From: Buchnera aphidicola (Diuraphis noxia)
Lineage (GTDB): Bacteria; Pseudomonadota; Gammaproteobacteria; Enterobacterales; Enterobacteriaceae
Assembly (NCBI RefSeq): GCF_001700895.1
Contig: NZ_CP013259.1
Location: 310,001 to 374,000 of the forward strand
Reading direction: 5' to 3'
Length of the DNA stretch: 64,000 nt
In this document: positions 1-9,904 of the stretch, piece after piece
Position numbering within the stretch: position 1 is the stretch's first letter
How the letters are laid out: every line of letters begins with the position of its first letter
Made by a program: the position numbers and the translations under genes
Notes under the pieces: generated by a model
Told to the model about the DNA's origin: nothing
The model's database searches: none
Seen by the model: only the letters and a program-made list of their open reading frames with translations

Positions 1-476
1 AAACAATTCAATGTGAAAAATGCTATAATAATATGATATTAAAATCTGGTCGATTTGGCAGATTTTTTCTTTGTATAAAAAAAGAATGTAAAAATACGAG
101 AAAAATTTTGCCTGATGGTAAAATATCAGATCCAAAGTTTGAACCAATACCCTTTCCAGAATTATTATGTAAGAAATCTAATGCATGGTTTGTGTTACGA
201 GAAGGAATATCTGGAATTTTTTTTGCTGCTAATACTTTTCCTAAATCTCGCGAAACGAGATCTCCTTTCGTAGAAGAACTTGCTAAATTTCAACATTTAT
301 TGCCAGAAAAAATTCGCTATTTAGCGAATGCTCCTAAGGTTGATGCCAAAGGCAATAAAACGATCGTTTGTTTTAATAAAAAAATTAAGCAATATTATAT
401 CGGATCTAAAGAAGAAGGAAAATTTACAAATTGGTCAGCTTTATTTATAAATAAAAAATGGTGCATTATGAATTAG
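1..476 (+). CDS. topA: DNA topoisomerase I, C-terminal end (5' truncated by window)
   Basis: Last 157 residues of topoisomerase I, the type IA enzyme that relaxes negative supercoils. The frame is open from base 3 at the window edge; the first internal ATG (33) is not the start. A zinc ribbon is visible as CEKC at the edge followed by CIKKEC. After it comes the degenerate last ribbon (PELLCKKS, then FVLREG) and the conserved AANTFPKSRETR block. The stop TAG is at 474-476. The next gene, suhB, is convergent 17 bp away. Only the DNA-binding C-terminal domains can be judged; the catalytic tyrosine region lies outside the window. Identification rests on close similarity to the E. coli C-terminus as remembered. 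Confidence 0.97.
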   Translation, partial: TIQCEKCYNNMILKSGRFGRFFLCIKKECKNTRKILPDGKISDPKFEPIPFPELLCKKSNAWFVLREGISGIFFAANTFPKSRETRSPFVEELAKFQHLLPEKIRYLANAPKVDAKGNKTIVCFNKKIKQYYIGSKEEGKFTNWSALFINKKWCIMN

Positions 477-493
477 TAAAAAAGCAATATATA

Positions 494-1288
494 CTAAATA
501 CAAAATTTTCTTATTTTTTCAGTAATTAATCTAATAATTTTTGGGCTGCTAGTTAGATTTCCAGAATGACAGTTATTGTTTTCATGTCCTCCTGTAAAAT
601 TACTAATTAAGCAACCCGCTTCTCGAACTTGTAATTTTCCTGCTATAAAGTTACTAGGATCTAAATTAAAATCAAATAAACAATCTATTCTTCCAGCTGC
701 AACGTAAGCTAGATTTAATACATTTGATCCAGTTGATCTAAAAGAAATGCCACATAAAATTAATTTTTTATATATTTCAAGATAAGAAAATGATTTATCA
801 TAAATACGGTTAGGTAAATTAACAGCAATTGTTGTATGTTTTAAATTATTAATATTACTACATCTTGCTCTATATCCATTTAATTGAGATCCTTGTCCTT
901 TTACAGCAGTAAATAAATCATTTCTTATAGGATCATATATTACAGAAATTTCTATGTTTTTTCTGACAATAACAGCAATAGAAATACAAAAATATGGAAA
1001 ATTTTTTATAAAATTTTTTTTTCCGTCTAATTCATTAACAATCCAAATAGTAGTTTTATCATTATTTTTCAATGCAAAATTTTCATTCTTATTTAAAATA
1101 ATATGATGCGGATAAGATTTATAAATAATTTCACTGATTATTCTAAATGTTTTATACATAATATTTTTTATAAATATTTGATTCTTTTCTAAATCTTCTT
1201 TGAGAAATTTTTGTGTATCATAATTTTGAATTATAATATTTCCTCCTTTTCTTACTGCACGAATAGCAATGTTTAACATGGGATGCAT
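494..1288 (-). CDS. suhB: SuhB-like inositol monophosphatase family protein with degraded active site
   Basis: A 264-residue protein (E. coli SuhB 267) that aligns end to end: it starts MHPMLNIA, has YDPIRNDLF and GQGSQLNGYR in the middle and LAYVAAGRID and VREAG near the end. In the family, Mg2+ is held by Glu67, the DPLDGT motif (Asp84, Asp87, Thr89) and Asp212 or 213. Here Glu67 is Lys67, DPLDGT reads NELDGK (residues 85-90), and the WDFAAGE motif reads SNFIAGK (212-218). Only the second Asp of the motif remains. Phosphatase activity is therefore doubtful. In E. coli SuhB also joins the Nus factors in rRNA antitermination, a role reported not to need catalysis; keeping that role is my inference. 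A Shine-Dalgarno AGGAA sits about 6 nt before the ATG. Confidence 0.93.
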   Translation of the reverse strand: MHPMLNIAIRAVRKGGNIIIQNYDTQKFLKEDLEKNQIFIKNIMYKTFRIISEIIYKSYPHHIILNKNENFALKNNDKTTIWIVNELDGKKNFIKNFPYFCISIAVIVRKNIEISVIYDPIRNDLFTAVKGQGSQLNGYRARCSNINNLKHTTIAVNLPNRIYDKSFSYLEIYKKLILCGISFRSTGSNVLNLAYVAAGRIDCLFDFNLDPSNFIAGKLQVREAGCLISNFTGGHENNNCHSGNLTSSPKIIRLITEKIRKFCI

Positions 1289-1452
1289 GAAAATTTCCTA
1301 AATATTTAATTTTATCAAAATAATATCATAATTTAAATATCTTTAATATTTTAATAATTAAAAAATTATTTATAATAATTACAAAAAAATTAATAAATAT
1401 TATTGAAAGACAAATTAAAAAAATTTTTTATAAAATTGACTTAAGGTTTTAT

Positions 1453-2547
1453 ATGAAACAACATGCAAATGCATTAAATAATTGTAATAATAAAATTAAT
1501 TTATTAGACCTCAATCCTAAAGATTTATATTATTTTCTTAATTCTTTAGGACAGAAAACATTTTTTGTAAAACAAATGATGAATTGGATTTATAAGAATA
1601 AATGTGATGATTTTAACAAAATGTTTAATATTAGCATAAAAACAAGAGAAAAATTGAATAAGCAGTCTTATATTTTTGCAAATAAATTTATAGAAGAAAA
1701 AATGTCTTCTGATGGTACAATAAAATGGATTACATCACTTAATAATCAAAAAATTGAAACTGTTTATATTCCAGAAAAAAATCGTTCTACACTTTGCGTT
1801 TCTTCACAAATAGGTTGTCCTTTAAAATGTAATTTTTGTGCTACTGGACAACAAGGTTTTAATCGAAATTTAAAAGTCTCTGAAATTATTTCTCAAGTTT
1901 GGCAAGCAAATAAAATTTTAAAAGAAAAAAAAATTAAAAAATCTATTACTAATATAGTATTTATGGGTATGGGTGAACCTTTATTAAATTTAAATAATGT
2001 TGTTTCAGCTATAAAAATAATGTTAGATGAAAATGGTTTTTATCTATCAAAAAGACGTATTACTTTATCTACTTCTGGTATAGTACCAGCTTTAAATCAA
2101 TTAAGAAATATGATTGATGTATGCCTAGCAATTTCTCTTCATGCATCTAATGATAAGATTCGCAATCTTATTATGCCAATTAATAAAAGATATAATATAC
2201 AATTAATTTTAAATTCAGCATTAAAATATTTAAAATACTCAAAATCTAATAGAGGTGGTATTACATTTGAATACGTTATGTTACATGGAATAAATGATTC
2301 TAATGAAAATGCAGTTGAATTAGCTTTTTTATTGAAAAAAATACCTAGTAAAATTAATCTTATTCCTTGGAATCCTTTTTTAAACTCAAATTTTTCATCA
2401 AGTAATATTAATAGAATTAATATTTTTGCAAATATTTTAAAAAGAAAAGGATTTACAACAGTGATTCGAAAAAATAGAGGAAATGATATAAACGCTGCAT
2501 GTGGTCAATTAACAGGAAAGATTACTAATCGTATTAAAAAATTATAA
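1453..2547 (+). CDS. rlmN: dual-specificity 23S rRNA/tRNA adenine C2-methyltransferase
   Basis: Radical SAM enzyme that methylates C2 of A2503 in 23S rRNA and of A37 in some tRNAs. The 364 residues (E. coli about 384) carry the radical SAM cluster motif CPLKCNFC, the preceding Cys in RSTLCVSSQ, the SAM-binding MGMGEPLLN block and the C-terminal acceptor Cys in AACGQLTGK. All catalytic residues I know for this family are present. The ATG at 1453 follows AAGG at about 7 nt spacing. It lies upstream of ispG in the same direction with a 121-bp gap. Its reduction probably depends on flavodoxin, encoded at 19.2 kb. In E. coli the same order rlmN ... ispG-hisS is found with other genes between. Confidence 0.95.
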   Translation: MKQHANALNNCNNKINLLDLNPKDLYYFLNSLGQKTFFVKQMMNWIYKNKCDDFNKMFNISIKTREKLNKQSYIFANKFIEEKMSSDGTIKWITSLNNQKIETVYIPEKNRSTLCVSSQIGCPLKCNFCATGQQGFNRNLKVSEIISQVWQANKILKEKKIKKSITNIVFMGMGEPLLNLNNVVSAIKIMLDENGFYLSKRRITLSTSGIVPALNQLRNMIDVCLAISLHASNDKIRNLIMPINKRYNIQLILNSALKYLKYSKSNRGGITFEYVMLHGINDSNENAVELAFLLKKIPSKINLIPWNPFLNSNFSSSNINRINIFANILKRKGFTTVIRKNRGNDINAACGQLTGKITNRIKKL

Positions 2548-2668
2548 TATTGTACATTAAAAAAAATAATACTGAAAAATATGTTTTTTTATATTCCATG
2601 AATTTTACATTGTTGTGTAAGTTTATTTAAAAACGTATATTCTATTATATTAAAGATATAAGAAAAAT

Positions 2669-3757
2669 ATGAAACAATACAAAACTATCGTTCGAAGAAA
2701 ATCCAATCGTATTTATGTTGGAAATGTTCCTATTGGAGATAATGCACCTATTTCAGTGCAGTCAATGACTAATACTAATACAGAAGACATTTTAGAAACT
2801 GTAAAACAAATTTCAGATTTAGAAAAGGTAGGAGTTGATATTGTTCGTCTGTCTATACCTAGTTTGAAAGCTGCTGAATCATTTAAAATAATTAAAAAAA
2901 AAGTAAACGTTCCTTTAATCGCAGATATACATTTTGATTATAGATTAGCTTTAAAATCAATAAAATATGGAGCGAATTGTTTAAGAATAAATCCTGGTAA
3001 CATTGGTAATAAAAAAAGAGTATCAGAAATTATAAATGCAGCAAAAGATAAAAATATACCAATTCGTATCGGAGTGAATTCGGGATCTTTAGAAAAAGAT
3101 ATACTGAATAAATATGGATCTCCTACTCCAGAAGCATTAGTAGAATCCGCTATGAAACATGTTGAATATTTTGATTCATTAAATTTTAATGCATTTAAAG
3201 TCAGTGTGAAATCATCTAATGTTTTTTTAGCTGTTAAAGCGTATCAAATGTTATCAAAAAAAATTACACAACCTTTACACATTGGAATAACAGAAGCAGG
3301 TGCTTTAAGAAACGGTACAGTCAAGTCTTCTATTGGAATTGCTTATTTATTGTTACAAGGTATTGGTGATACAATACGTGTTTCATTATCAGCAAATCCT
3401 ATTGAAGAAGTGAAGGTTGGTTACGATATTTTAAAAGTTTTATCTATACGATCTAGAGGCATTAACTTTATTGCATGTCCTACTTGTTCTAGACAAGAAT
3501 TTGATGTTATCAATACAGTTAACGAGTTAGAAAACAAATTAGAAGATATTTCTACTCCCATAGATATATCAATTATCGGATGTATTGTAAATGGAATAGG
3601 AGAAGCTAAAATGGCATCATTAGGATTGATAGGAGGTTGTAAAAAAAGTACTTTGTACAAAGATGGAATACGTCAAAAAAACAAAATTAAAAATGAAGAA
3701 ATTATCACAAAAATGGAAATGCAAATTAGAAAACAAGCAAAAAAATACAAAAATTAG
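2669..3757 (+). CDS. ispG: 4-hydroxy-3-methylbut-2-en-1-yl diphosphate synthase (flavodoxin)
   Basis: Penultimate enzyme of the MEP isoprenoid pathway: it reductively opens methylerythritol cyclodiphosphate to HMBPP, using a [4Fe-4S] cluster and electrons from flavodoxin. At 362 residues it has the N-terminal TIM-barrel part ([10 protein letters not shown] near residue 30). The C-terminal cluster ligands appear as CPTC and, after about 30 residues, GCIVNGIGE, with the expected Glu. The ATG at 2669 is the only start that fits the family N-terminus ([10 protein letters not shown]). hisS follows after 67 bp, the same pair order as in E. coli. Flavodoxin (fldA, 19.2 kb) is the natural electron donor. 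Confidence 0.96.
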   Translation: MKQYKTIVRRKSNRIYVGNVPIGDNAPISVQSMTNTNTEDILETVKQISDLEKVGVDIVRLSIPSLKAAESFKIIKKKVNVPLIADIHFDYRLALKSIKYGANCLRINPGNIGNKKRVSEIINAAKDKNIPIRIGVNSGSLEKDILNKYGSPTPEALVESAMKHVEYFDSLNFNAFKVSVKSSNVFLAVKAYQMLSKKITQPLHIGITEAGALRNGTVKSSIGIAYLLLQGIGDTIRVSLSANPIEEVKVGYDILKVLSIRSRGINFIACPTCSRQEFDVINTVNELENKLEDISTPIDISIIGCIVNGIGEAKMASLGLIGGCKKSTLYKDGIRQKNKIKNEEIITKMEMQIRKQAKKYKN

Positions 3758-3824
3758 AACATTTTTAAAAAATAATATTTGATTGAAATGAATAGAATTC
3801 TTTCTATAACAACAAGAGAACATA

Positions 3825-5105
3825 GTGAATAATAAAGCAATAAAATCTATTAGAGGCATGCATGATTATTTTCCTAAAGATTTAAAAATATGGAATTACG
3901 TTGAAGATATTTTAAAAGAAGTATTAATTAGTTATTGTTATTTAGAAATTAGATTACCTCTACTAGAAAAAACTGAAATCTTTAAAAGAGCTATTGGAAG
4001 TATAACTGATGTAGTTGAAAAAGAAATGTATTCTTTTCAAGATAGAAAAGGAAACAGCTTAACCTTAAGACCAGAAGGAACTGTAGGATGTGTTCGTGCT
4101 ATTATACAAAATTGTTTGCTAGAAGAAAAAAATAGCCATAGATTTTGGTATTTAGGTCCTATGTTTCGATATGAAAGACCTCAAATGGGTAGATATCGTC
4201 AATTTTATCAATTAGGTGTAGAAGTATTTGGATTAGATACGAAAGATATTGATTTAGAATTAATTTTATTGACAAACCGTTTTTGGAAAAGAATAGGTAT
4301 TCATTCATATTTAACTTTAGAAATTAATTCAATTGGTTCTCAAATTGAGAGATATCAATATAAAAAAGAATTAGTATGTTTTTTAAAAAAACATGAACAT
4401 CTGTTAGATAAAGATTGTAAAAGAAAATTACATACTAATCCTTTAAGAATTTTAGATTCTAAAGATAAACAAGTTCAAAAAATATTAGAAGAAGCTCCAT
4501 TATTAAGTAATTATATTGATAAAGATAAAAATGTTGATTTTAAAAATCTGTGTAAAATTATCCATTCTTATGGAATCAAATATAAATATAACCCTATTTT
4601 AGTAAGGGGGCTAGACTATTATAATAACACTGTATTTGAATGGAAAAGTGATAAATTAGGATCTCAAAACACTATTTGTGCAGGAGGACGATATGATTTT
4701 TTATGTAAAGATATGGGGGCTAAAAATACATCTGCAATAGGATTTGCTATAGGAATGGAGCGTTTAGTTTTATTAGTGAAAAAACTTAATCTTTTTTCTG
4801 AAACTATAGAAGAAGTAAATATTTATATTGCAGGAATAATTGATCAAAGTAAAAACATAGCTATAAATTTATCTGAAGAAATAAGAAATGAATATCCAAA
4901 ATTAAAAATATTTATTGATTTTTCTAATCAAAAAATTAAAAAAATAATAAAAAATGCTATAAACACTTCAGCAAGAATTATGATTTTAATTGATGATGAG
5001 CATACAAAAAAAGAATATTTTTTAATTAAAGATTTAAAAAAACGAGAACAATATTACTTTTCAAGAAATGAATTAATTAAAAAAATTAAAATTTTTTTTG
5101 AATAA
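3825..5105 (+). CDS. hisS: histidyl-tRNA synthetase
   Basis: Class II aminoacyl-tRNA synthetase charging tRNA-His, 426 residues (E. coli 424). Motif 1 region [14 protein letters not shown], motif 2 [15 protein letters not shown], the histidine-specific [15 protein letters not shown] and AGGRYD, and motif 3 GFAIGMERL are all present, followed by the anticodon-binding domain (about residues 330-426). The start is GTG at 3825, giving [14 protein letters not shown], which matches the family N-terminus. An AGAGAA about 8 nt upstream is the likely ribosome site. It is probably co-transcribed with ispG. The C-terminal domain is more Lys/Ile-rich than in relatives, as expected for this base composition. 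Confidence 0.96.
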   Translation: MNNKAIKSIRGMHDYFPKDLKIWNYVEDILKEVLISYCYLEIRLPLLEKTEIFKRAIGSITDVVEKEMYSFQDRKGNSLTLRPEGTVGCVRAIIQNCLLEEKNSHRFWYLGPMFRYERPQMGRYRQFYQLGVEVFGLDTKDIDLELILLTNRFWKRIGIHSYLTLEINSIGSQIERYQYKKELVCFLKKHEHLLDKDCKRKLHTNPLRILDSKDKQVQKILEEAPLLSNYIDKDKNVDFKNLCKIIHSYGIKYKYNPILVRGLDYYNNTVFEWKSDKLGSQNTICAGGRYDFLCKDMGAKNTSAIGFAIGMERLVLLVKKLNLFSETIEEVNIYIAGIIDQSKNIAINLSEEIRNEYPKLKIFIDFSNQKIKKIIKNAINTSARIMILIDDEHTKKEYFLIKDLKKREQYYFSRNELIKKIKIFFE

Positions 5106-5158
5106 AAATTTATTTTCTCCATAACGAATTTTAACTAAATTTAATTTTTAGGAAAAAA

Positions 5159-6415
5159 ATGTTTAACAAAAAAATAACATTATCAAAATATGATCCAGAA
5201 TTATGGTCGGCAATAGAAAAAGAAAAAGAACGACAAGAAAATCACATCGAACTAATTGCATCAGAAAATTATACAAGTAATTATATTATGAATGTACAAG
5301 GATCCCAATTAACTAATAAATATGCAGAAGGATATCCTAGAAAACGTTATTATGGTGGATGTCAATATGTAGATATAATTGAAGAATTAGCAATTAGTCG
5401 TGCAAAACAGTTATTTAATGCCGATTATGCTAATGTGCAACCACATTCTGGTTCTCAAGCTAATTTTGCTGTGTATTCCGCTTTATTAAAACCTGGAGAG
5501 ACAATATTAGGTATGAAATTATCACATGGAGGACATTTAACTCATGGTTCTCATGTGAATTTCTCAGGAAAGATGTACAATGTAATTTCATATGGAGTAA
5601 ATAAAAATGGTGATATTGATTATGAAGAACTATTATTTTTGAGTAAAAAACATAAACCTAAAATGATTATTGGTGGTTTTTCTGCATATTCTGGAATTTG
5701 TGATTGGAAACAAATGCGTGACATTGCAGATCAAGTAAACGCTTATCTTGTTGTAGATATTGCTCATATTGCTGGATTAGTAGCAGCAGGAATTTATCCA
5801 AGTCCAATAAATTATGCACATGTGGTGACTAGCACTACTCATAAAACATTAGCGGGTCCTCGTGGAGGATTGATTTTAGCTAAAAATGGAGATAATGTGC
5901 TATACAGAAAATTAAATTTATCTCTTTTTCCAGGTACTCAAGGAGGCCCACTAATGCACGTCATTGCTGGAAAAGCTATTGCGTTTAAAGAAGCTTTAGA
6001 ACCACAGTTTAAGCAATATCAAATACAAATAGTAGAAAATGCTAAAATTATGACTAAAATTTTTTTAAAAGAGGGATATAAAGTAGTCTCTGGAAAAACT
6101 TATAATCACTTATTTTTAATTGATTTAAATAATCAAAAAATCACTGGACAAGACGCAGATATTGCTTTAAGTAAAGCAAATATAACTATCAATAAAAATA
6201 CTGTCCCTGATGATGAAAAAAGCCCTTTTATTACTTCAGGAATACGAATTGGAACCCCGGCAGTTACTAGAAGAGGTTTTAAAGAAAAAGAAGTGTCTAA
6301 AATATCTAAATGGATAGTTAGTATTTTAAATAACATAGATGATACAGAAAATATTTCTAATATTAAAAATCAAGTATTAAAAATTTGCACCAAGTTTCCT
6401 GTCTATTTAAATTAA
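5159..6415 (+). CDS. glyA: serine hydroxymethyltransferase
   Basis: PLP enzyme that converts serine and tetrahydrofolate to glycine and 5,10-methylene-THF, the main source of one-carbon units. Length is 418 residues against 417 in E. coli. The PLP lysine sits in [14 protein letters not shown], and the N-terminal substrate and dimer motifs ([31 protein letters not shown]) are intact. The ATG at 5159 is preceded by AGGA with 6-nt spacing. A short dyad follows the stop (6421-6440). The gene converges on bioD. Confidence 0.97.
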   Translation: MFNKKITLSKYDPELWSAIEKEKERQENHIELIASENYTSNYIMNVQGSQLTNKYAEGYPRKRYYGGCQYVDIIEELAISRAKQLFNADYANVQPHSGSQANFAVYSALLKPGETILGMKLSHGGHLTHGSHVNFSGKMYNVISYGVNKNGDIDYEELLFLSKKHKPKMIIGGFSAYSGICDWKQMRDIADQVNAYLVVDIAHIAGLVAAGIYPSPINYAHVVTSTTHKTLAGPRGGLILAKNGDNVLYRKLNLSLFPGTQGGPLMHVIAGKAIAFKEALEPQFKQYQIQIVENAKIMTKIFLKEGYKVVSGKTYNHLFLIDLNNQKITGQDADIALSKANITINKNTVPDDEKSPFITSGIRIGTPAVTRRGFKEKEVSKISKWIVSILNNIDDTENISNIKNQVLKICTKFPVYLN

Positions 6416-6420
6416 ATTAT

Positions 6421-6440
6421 ACAAAGATATCCATCTTTGT
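6421..6440. terminator. short dyad between convergent glyA and bioD
   Basis: Perfect 8-bp stem ACAAAGAT / ATCTTTGT with loop ATCC, directly after the glyA stop and before the bioD stop on the other strand. No run of T follows on the plus strand; T-rich sequence follows on the minus strand. It may be a weak bidirectional terminator. Confidence 0.45.
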
Positions 6441-6474
6441 TAGAAATGATATTAATCATTAAATTTTTTTAAAT

Positions 6475-7149
6475 TTATTGAGGTAGTTTAATCTTTATTT
6501 CGTTAAGATTTATATAATTCTTATTCTTAAAATAAGGAATTATACCTAATAGAGGTGATTTAATATATTTCAGCAAAGTTTGGATATAATAATGATTATA
6601 TTGATTTTTAGGAAAAATATTATTAGCAATCCAACCACCGCATTTTAGTTTATCAGAAATAATAGCTTTTTCTGTCAAAATAGCATGATTTATACATCCT
6701 AATTTAATGCCAATAACAATAACGACAATTAATTTTTCTTTTTTAACCCAATCTGAAAAAGTTTTTTCATAAGATAAAGGTGTATACCATCCACCGGCTC
6801 CTTCTATTAAAATCCAATTGCTTTTTTTCATAATGTTTTTTAACCCAAGAGAAAGTTGTTGTATCTTGATTTCTTGAGTATAAATATCACTTAAAATATG
6901 AGGTGGAGCATTTTCAATAAATGCAACAGGATTAACTTCTTGATAATTTAATTCTACAGAACTATTTTTTTTTAATATTATTGCATCATTATTTAAAAAT
7001 CCAAATGATGTTTTTTTACATCCAGAAGATACAGGTTTATATCCTGCAGTGTTATATCCATATTGATTCGCTTTTTTTAATAAAATTTGACTGACGAATG
7101 TTTTTCCTATATTAGTATCAGTTCCAGTAATAAAAAATTTTTTAATCAT
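6475..7149 (-). CDS. bioD: dethiobiotin synthetase
   Basis: ATP-dependent enzyme that closes the ureido ring of dethiobiotin from DAPA and CO2. It has 224 residues (E. coli 225). The P-loop GTDTNIGKT is at the N-terminus, the catalytic Lys and Ser lie in GYKPVSSGC, and the Mg/nucleotide motif EGAGGWYTPL is near residue 120. It is transcribed in the same direction as bioB, but a 311-bp gap separates them. In E. coli that place is held by bioF and bioC, which are absent here. With bioA and bioB it covers the last three steps of biotin synthesis. Confidence 0.95.
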   Translation of the reverse strand: MIKKFFITGTDTNIGKTFVSQILLKKANQYGYNTAGYKPVSSGCKKTSFGFLNNDAIILKKNSSVELNYQEVNPVAFIENAPPHILSDIYTQEIKIQQLSLGLKNIMKKSNWILIEGAGGWYTPLSYEKTFSDWVKKEKLIVVIVIGIKLGCINHAILTEKAIISDKLKCGGWIANNIFPKNQYNHYYIQTLLKYIKSPLLGIIPYFKNKNYINLNEIKIKLPQ

Positions 7150-7242
7150 AAAAATCCTATGTTTTTTGAATCAATTATTAAAAAATATATTTAAAATAAT
7201 AATCAATATCTTAATATCAGATAATCTACAATCTTAATAACA

Positions 7243-7316
7243 GTAAAGTAACTCGATATATTTAATTTTGTGTATTTAGTAAAATAACACATTACTATAA
7301 TATTGAGTTACTCTAC
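7243..7316. repeat. extended inverted repeat in the bioB-bioD gap
   Basis: The gap 7150-7460 holds no gene. Its one clear structure is a 17-nt inverted repeat, arms 7243-7259 and 7300-7316, complementary at 15 of 17 positions. Inside is a smaller nested dyad at about 7270-7291 (TGTGTATTT / AAATAACACA, one bulge). T-rich sequence follows on the plus strand (7317-7345). The arms contain more G and C than the surroundings. It lies where bioF and bioC stand in E. coli. It may be a terminator or mRNA stabiliser of bioB; I see no coding remnant. Confidence 0.5.
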
Positions 7317-7460
7317 ATTTTAGATTTTAGATTTTAAATTTTTAAGATTATATTCATAAAAATATAATTGTTTTAGTTAAAAATTAAAGAAAATTTTTTG
7401 TATGTTTAATTTAAAATGACTAATTAATATCTCTCACAGAACTATATTAATCATATTTGT

Positions 7461-8495
7461 TTATGAAAATATTGCGGCATTATAATATTGATCTTTGTGA
7501 ATTTTTTTTTCTTGAATTATTAAATTGTTAGTATTTTTTTTCAGTGTAGTTTCGTTTTTATATTCTGGATATAAATTTAATTTATGTAATAATTTTAAAT
7601 CATTTTTTTCTTCTGGATTACTTGCAGTAAGTAGTTTGCATCCATAAAAAATGGAATTTGCTCCAGCCATAAAACACATCGCTTGTGTTTGATCATTCAT
7701 ATTGTTTCGTCCTGCAGATAGTCTAATATAAGATTTTGGCATCATAATACGCGCAGCAGCAATTATGCGAATAAAATCGAATGGTTCTATATTTTTATTC
7801 TTTTCCATTGGAGTTCCCGGAATTTTTACTAACATATTAATAGGTACACTTTCTGGATGAATAGGTAAATTAGATAATTCCATCAATAATTCCATACGAT
7901 CTTGTATGTTTTCTCCTAAACCGATAATACCTCCAGCGCAAATTTTCATTCCAGCATTGCGAACTTTGTTTAATGTGTCTAATCTTTCTTGATAGGTACG
8001 AGTAGTAATAATATTAGTGTAAAATTTGCGAGAAGTATCTAAATTATGATTATAAAAATCTAAACCTGCAGCGGCTAATTTTTTTGCTTGTAAAGAGCTC
8101 AAAGTACCTAAAGTCATGCAGGTTTCCATGCCCATTGATTTTACTTTTTTAATAATTTTTTCTAAATAAGGCATATCTTTTTCTTTTGGACTTTTCCAGG
8201 CTGCTCCCATACAAAATCTACTAGAACCTGACATTTTCGCTTTTTTTGCTGCATCAAGAATTTTTTCCATTTTTAGTAAAGATTCTTTTTTTACATTTGT
8301 TTTGTATCTAGAACTTTGTGGACAATACTTACAATCTTCGGGACAAGCTCCAGTTTTAATTGAAAGCAACGTACTTATTTGTATAGTATTTGGATTAAAA
8401 TTTTTTCTATGTTCTTTTTGAGCTTGAAAAATCAGATCAAAAAACGATTTATTAAACAATTTTTTTGTTTCATTTAAGGTCCATTTTTTTTTCAT
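7461..8495 (-). CDS. bioB: biotin synthase
   Basis: Radical SAM enzyme inserting sulfur into dethiobiotin, 344 residues (E. coli 346). The SAM cluster motif CPEDCKYC and the three cysteines of the second cluster (in [16 protein letters not shown] and KICAGG) are all present, as is the conserved Arg in RLSAGR. The ATG at 8495 follows a strong GGAGAGA with 5-nt spacing. An A9 run directly follows the start codon. It is divergent from bioA with 79 bp between. It probably needs flavodoxin (fldA, 19.2 kb). Confidence 0.97.
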   Translation of the reverse strand: MKKKWTLNETKKLFNKSFFDLIFQAQKEHRKNFNPNTIQISTLLSIKTGACPEDCKYCPQSSRYKTNVKKESLLKMEKILDAAKKAKMSGSSRFCMGAAWKSPKEKDMPYLEKIIKKVKSMGMETCMTLGTLSSLQAKKLAAAGLDFYNHNLDTSRKFYTNIITTRTYQERLDTLNKVRNAGMKICAGGIIGLGENIQDRMELLMELSNLPIHPESVPINMLVKIPGTPMEKNKNIEPFDFIRIIAAARIMMPKSYIRLSAGRNNMNDQTQAMCFMAGANSIFYGCKLLTASNPEEKNDLKLLHKLNLYPEYKNETTLKKNTNNLIIQEKKIHKDQYYNAAIFS

Positions 8496-8574
8496 TTTCT
8501 CTCCAAAAAAATTATGATTTTATTTTACTAAAGGTTTATAATTGAATTATTTAATAGTTTATATATAAATAATA

Positions 8575-9861
8575 ATGAATCAATTTGACATAAATTTTGA
8601 TTATCAACATATTTGGCATCCTTACTCGTCTATGATTAATCCACTTCCTTGTTATTCTGTTGTATCTGCTAAAGGGGTATATTTAAAATTAAATAATGGA
8701 AAAAAAATAATAGATGGTATGTCGTCATGGTGGTCTGCCATACATGGTTATAATCATCCTATATTAAATAAAGCTTTAAAAAAACAAATAAAAAAAATGT
8801 CTCATGTTATGTTTGGTGGTATTACACATCCTTCAGCAACAGCTCTTGCTCGAAAATTGATTTATTTAACACCAAAAAATTTAGATTGTGTGTTTTTTTC
8901 TGATTCTGGATCAGTTGCGATCGAAGTAGCAATAAAAATGTTAATACAATATTGGCAGGCATTAGGCCAAAAAAGAAAAATTTTTTTAACTTTTCGTCAT
9001 GGATATCATGGTGATACTTTTGCTGCAATGTCAGTTTCTGATCCTAAAAATTCTATACATAAAATATACAATCATTTCTTACCTAAAAATTTTTTTGCTG
9101 ATTCACCAATATCTTCTTTTCATGATAAATGGAATGAAAATGATCTTTTGTCTTTTCAAAAAATAATAAAAACACATTCATCTAAAATAGCTGGTGTTAT
9201 CTTAGAACCTATAGTACAAGGAGTAGGCGGGATGAAATTTTATCATCCTAAATGTTTAAAAAAAATAAAAATATTATGTGATTATTATTCTATTCCTTTA
9301 ATTTTTGATGAAATTGCTACAGGATTTGGTCGTACTGGAAAACTTTTTGCTTTTGAACATGCTAATATTGTACCTGATATATTATGTCTCGGAAAAGCAA
9401 TTACAGCCGGCACTTTAACTTTAGCAGTCACTATATCTTCAAGAAATATTGCAGATACGATTAGTAATAGTAAAGTCGGTTGTTTTATGCATGGTCCAAC
9501 TTATATGGGTAATCCATTAGCCTGTGCTGTTGCTAATGCTAATATTAAAATCTTACAAAAAAATGAATGGAAAATTCAAGTATCCAAGATTGAAAAACAA
9601 TTATGTCAAGATTTATTACCATTACTCAATCATAAAAATGTAGTTGATGTAAGAATATTAGGAGCAATTGGTGTGGTAGAATGTATGCGTATTGTGAATA
9701 TAGAATCGATACAAAAATTTTTTGTAAAAAATGGGGTTTGGATTAGACCATTTAAACAATTAATTTATATCGTACCACCTTATATTATTAATTCTAAAGA
9801 ATTAAGTATTCTTACTAAATCTATTAAAGAAGCTTTAGATAATCCTTTATTTTTTATATAA
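8575..9861 (+). CDS. bioA: adenosylmethionine-8-amino-7-oxononanoate aminotransferase
   Basis: PLP transaminase making DAPA from KAPA with SAM as amino donor; 428 residues (E. coli 429). Key parts are HPYSSM and GMSSWWSAIHGYNHP at the N-terminus, the SGSVAIEVA loop, the Asp in IFDEIATGFGRTG and the PLP lysine in LCLGKAITAG. It is divergent from bioB. KAPA synthase (bioF) is absent from the cluster, so KAPA or an equivalent would have to come from elsewhere. The gene ends convergent with pgl, 43 bp apart. Confidence 0.96.
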   Translation: MNQFDINFDYQHIWHPYSSMINPLPCYSVVSAKGVYLKLNNGKKIIDGMSSWWSAIHGYNHPILNKALKKQIKKMSHVMFGGITHPSATALARKLIYLTPKNLDCVFFSDSGSVAIEVAIKMLIQYWQALGQKRKIFLTFRHGYHGDTFAAMSVSDPKNSIHKIYNHFLPKNFFADSPISSFHDKWNENDLLSFQKIIKTHSSKIAGVILEPIVQGVGGMKFYHPKCLKKIKILCDYYSIPLIFDEIATGFGRTGKLFAFEHANIVPDILCLGKAITAGTLTLAVTISSRNIADTISNSKVGCFMHGPTYMGNPLACAVANANIKILQKNEWKIQVSKIEKQLCQDLLPLLNHKNVVDVRILGAIGVVECMRIVNIESIQKFFVKNGVWIRPFKQLIYIVPPYIINSKELSILTKSIKEALDNPLFFI

Positions 9862-9904
9862 ATCATTTTGATATTAAAAAATATATTATTGATATAAATT
9901 TTAT

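Noticed and set aside
8496..8574. BirA-type biotin operator between bioB and bioA
   Set aside because: Only one half-site-like AGGTTTATAA is seen near 8531; no matching TTGTAAACC half at the expected distance.
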